Shown here piece after piece: positions 63,390-64,000 of a stretch of DNA of 64,000 nucleotides (position 1 is the stretch's first letter; every line of letters begins with the position of its first letter). The notes under the pieces were generated by a model that was not told the DNA's origin, did not search any database, and worked only from the letters and a program-made list of their open reading frames with translations. The position numbers and the translations under genes were made by a program. The stretch is from Siniperca chuatsi (taxonomy: Eukaryota; Chordata; Actinopteri; Centrarchiformes; Sinipercidae): positions 10,868,167 to 10,932,166 of the forward strand of contig NC_058043.1 of the NCBI RefSeq assembly GCF_020085105.1. Reading direction: 5' to 3'.

Positions 63390-63566
63390 GTCAATATCAG
63401 AAGCTCTTTTCTGCTCCGTAATGTTCTTTTCCTGCAGGGATCTAGAGCTGCTACTGCTACTGAGCTGCTACTGCTGCTACTGATGCTGTGGGTTTACTGG
63501 TTGAGATCACAGAAAGATATTTGATGGGGGCACAGTGCCATCTGGTGGAAGCTAGGAAACCTGAAG

Positions 63567-63635
63567 CACATGTGTACTGTGGCTGCAATCACTGTGTTTG
63601 CCTGCATCTCAGCCTATATCAGCTACATGAACCAG
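63567..63635 (+). pseudogene. Elastase copy D, exon 7 3' relic
   Basis: GGCTGCAA followed by the translation TVFACISAYISYMNQ and donor GTCAGT matches the end of exon 7 ([15 protein letters not shown] in copy C). The 5' half with the Ser195 box is missing or unrecognisable. Confidence 0.75.
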
Positions 63636-64000
63636 GTCAGTAAAGGGACCATCTGTCAACACTGATTAACTCTAAATCTATAAATAAAGAAGAGGGAAAG
63701 TCTGAGCTGGCCATGACTCAGCATACATACAAGTTTGATCCTTTGTAACCACAGCTGAATGTCTCATTACATTTTTTACTGTCTGTTTCCTAAAAAAATA
63801 TAATTATGCAAAGCACACTCTTGTAATAATGGCATTTAAAGCAATCCAGTACCGATCACCTCCTGACAACACCAGAAATCTCCTGCTGCTTCTTCATCAT
63901 GTATTCCTACATTCAGCTGATTTAGTACATGCTGCTTAATATCTTATTACAAATTGCTGACAGCATGAAACATTGACTACCCTAATAAAATCAAAACAAA
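63636..64000. other. No gene seen
   Basis: AT-rich sequence after the copy D relic; no recognisable exon 8 or other gene. Confidence 0.6.

Overview
This window looks like nuclear DNA of a ray-finned (teleost) fish. Protein-coding exons are short and split by canonical GT..AG introns. The intergenic DNA is AT-rich and full of microsatellites, MITE-like inverted repeats and hAT/LINE debris of the kind usual in fish. The two recognisable loci are vertebrate families: an acid-sensing ion channel of the ASIC1 type, and a tandem array of pancreatic elastase-1 type serine proteases (cela1). Both families also lie on human 12q13, so the linkage may be conserved (known linkage; orthology here is inferred).

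Layout. 1-21513: long non-coding stretch, best read as intron 2 of the ASIC gene, whose later exons would lie off the left edge. 21514-21709 and 29066-29427 (minus strand): coding exons 2 and 1 of asic1 (residues 1-186: cytoplasmic N terminus, TM1, start of the extracellular domain). 29428-30600: CpG-richer 5' flank. 30600-43400: intergenic, with a THAP-domain exon inside inverted repeats (31287-31572), a LINE 3' end (32138-32540), a large inverted repeat (34478-35040) and a palindromic MITE (40184-40599).

43.4-64 kb: elastase array, all on the plus strand. Copy A (43550-46129) is a complete eight-exon gene with the full His-Asp-Ser triad. Copy B (46639-50958) is also complete in all eight exons and splice sites, but its catalytic Ser195 codon reads Phe (GDFGG): a likely pseudoprotease. 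Copy C (53673-58756) has clean exons 2, 4, 6, 7 and 8 but has lost its start codon, exon 3 (His57), exon 5 (Asp102) and the exon 7 acceptor; transposons sit where the exons are missing. Copy D (about 61270-63635) is a set of decayed exon 5, 6 and 7 relics, and a further exon 6-like relic lies near 52590. Copies A and B share an E-box, an AGGTCA element and a TATA box with matching AGGTCA-to-TATA spacing, as expected of co-expressed acinar genes.

The most noteworthy result is this graded decay of an elastase array: one active gene, one intact gene with a dead active site, one gene broken by exon loss, and relics. Only copy A could encode a working protease. No prokaryotic, CRISPR or phage-like system is present.
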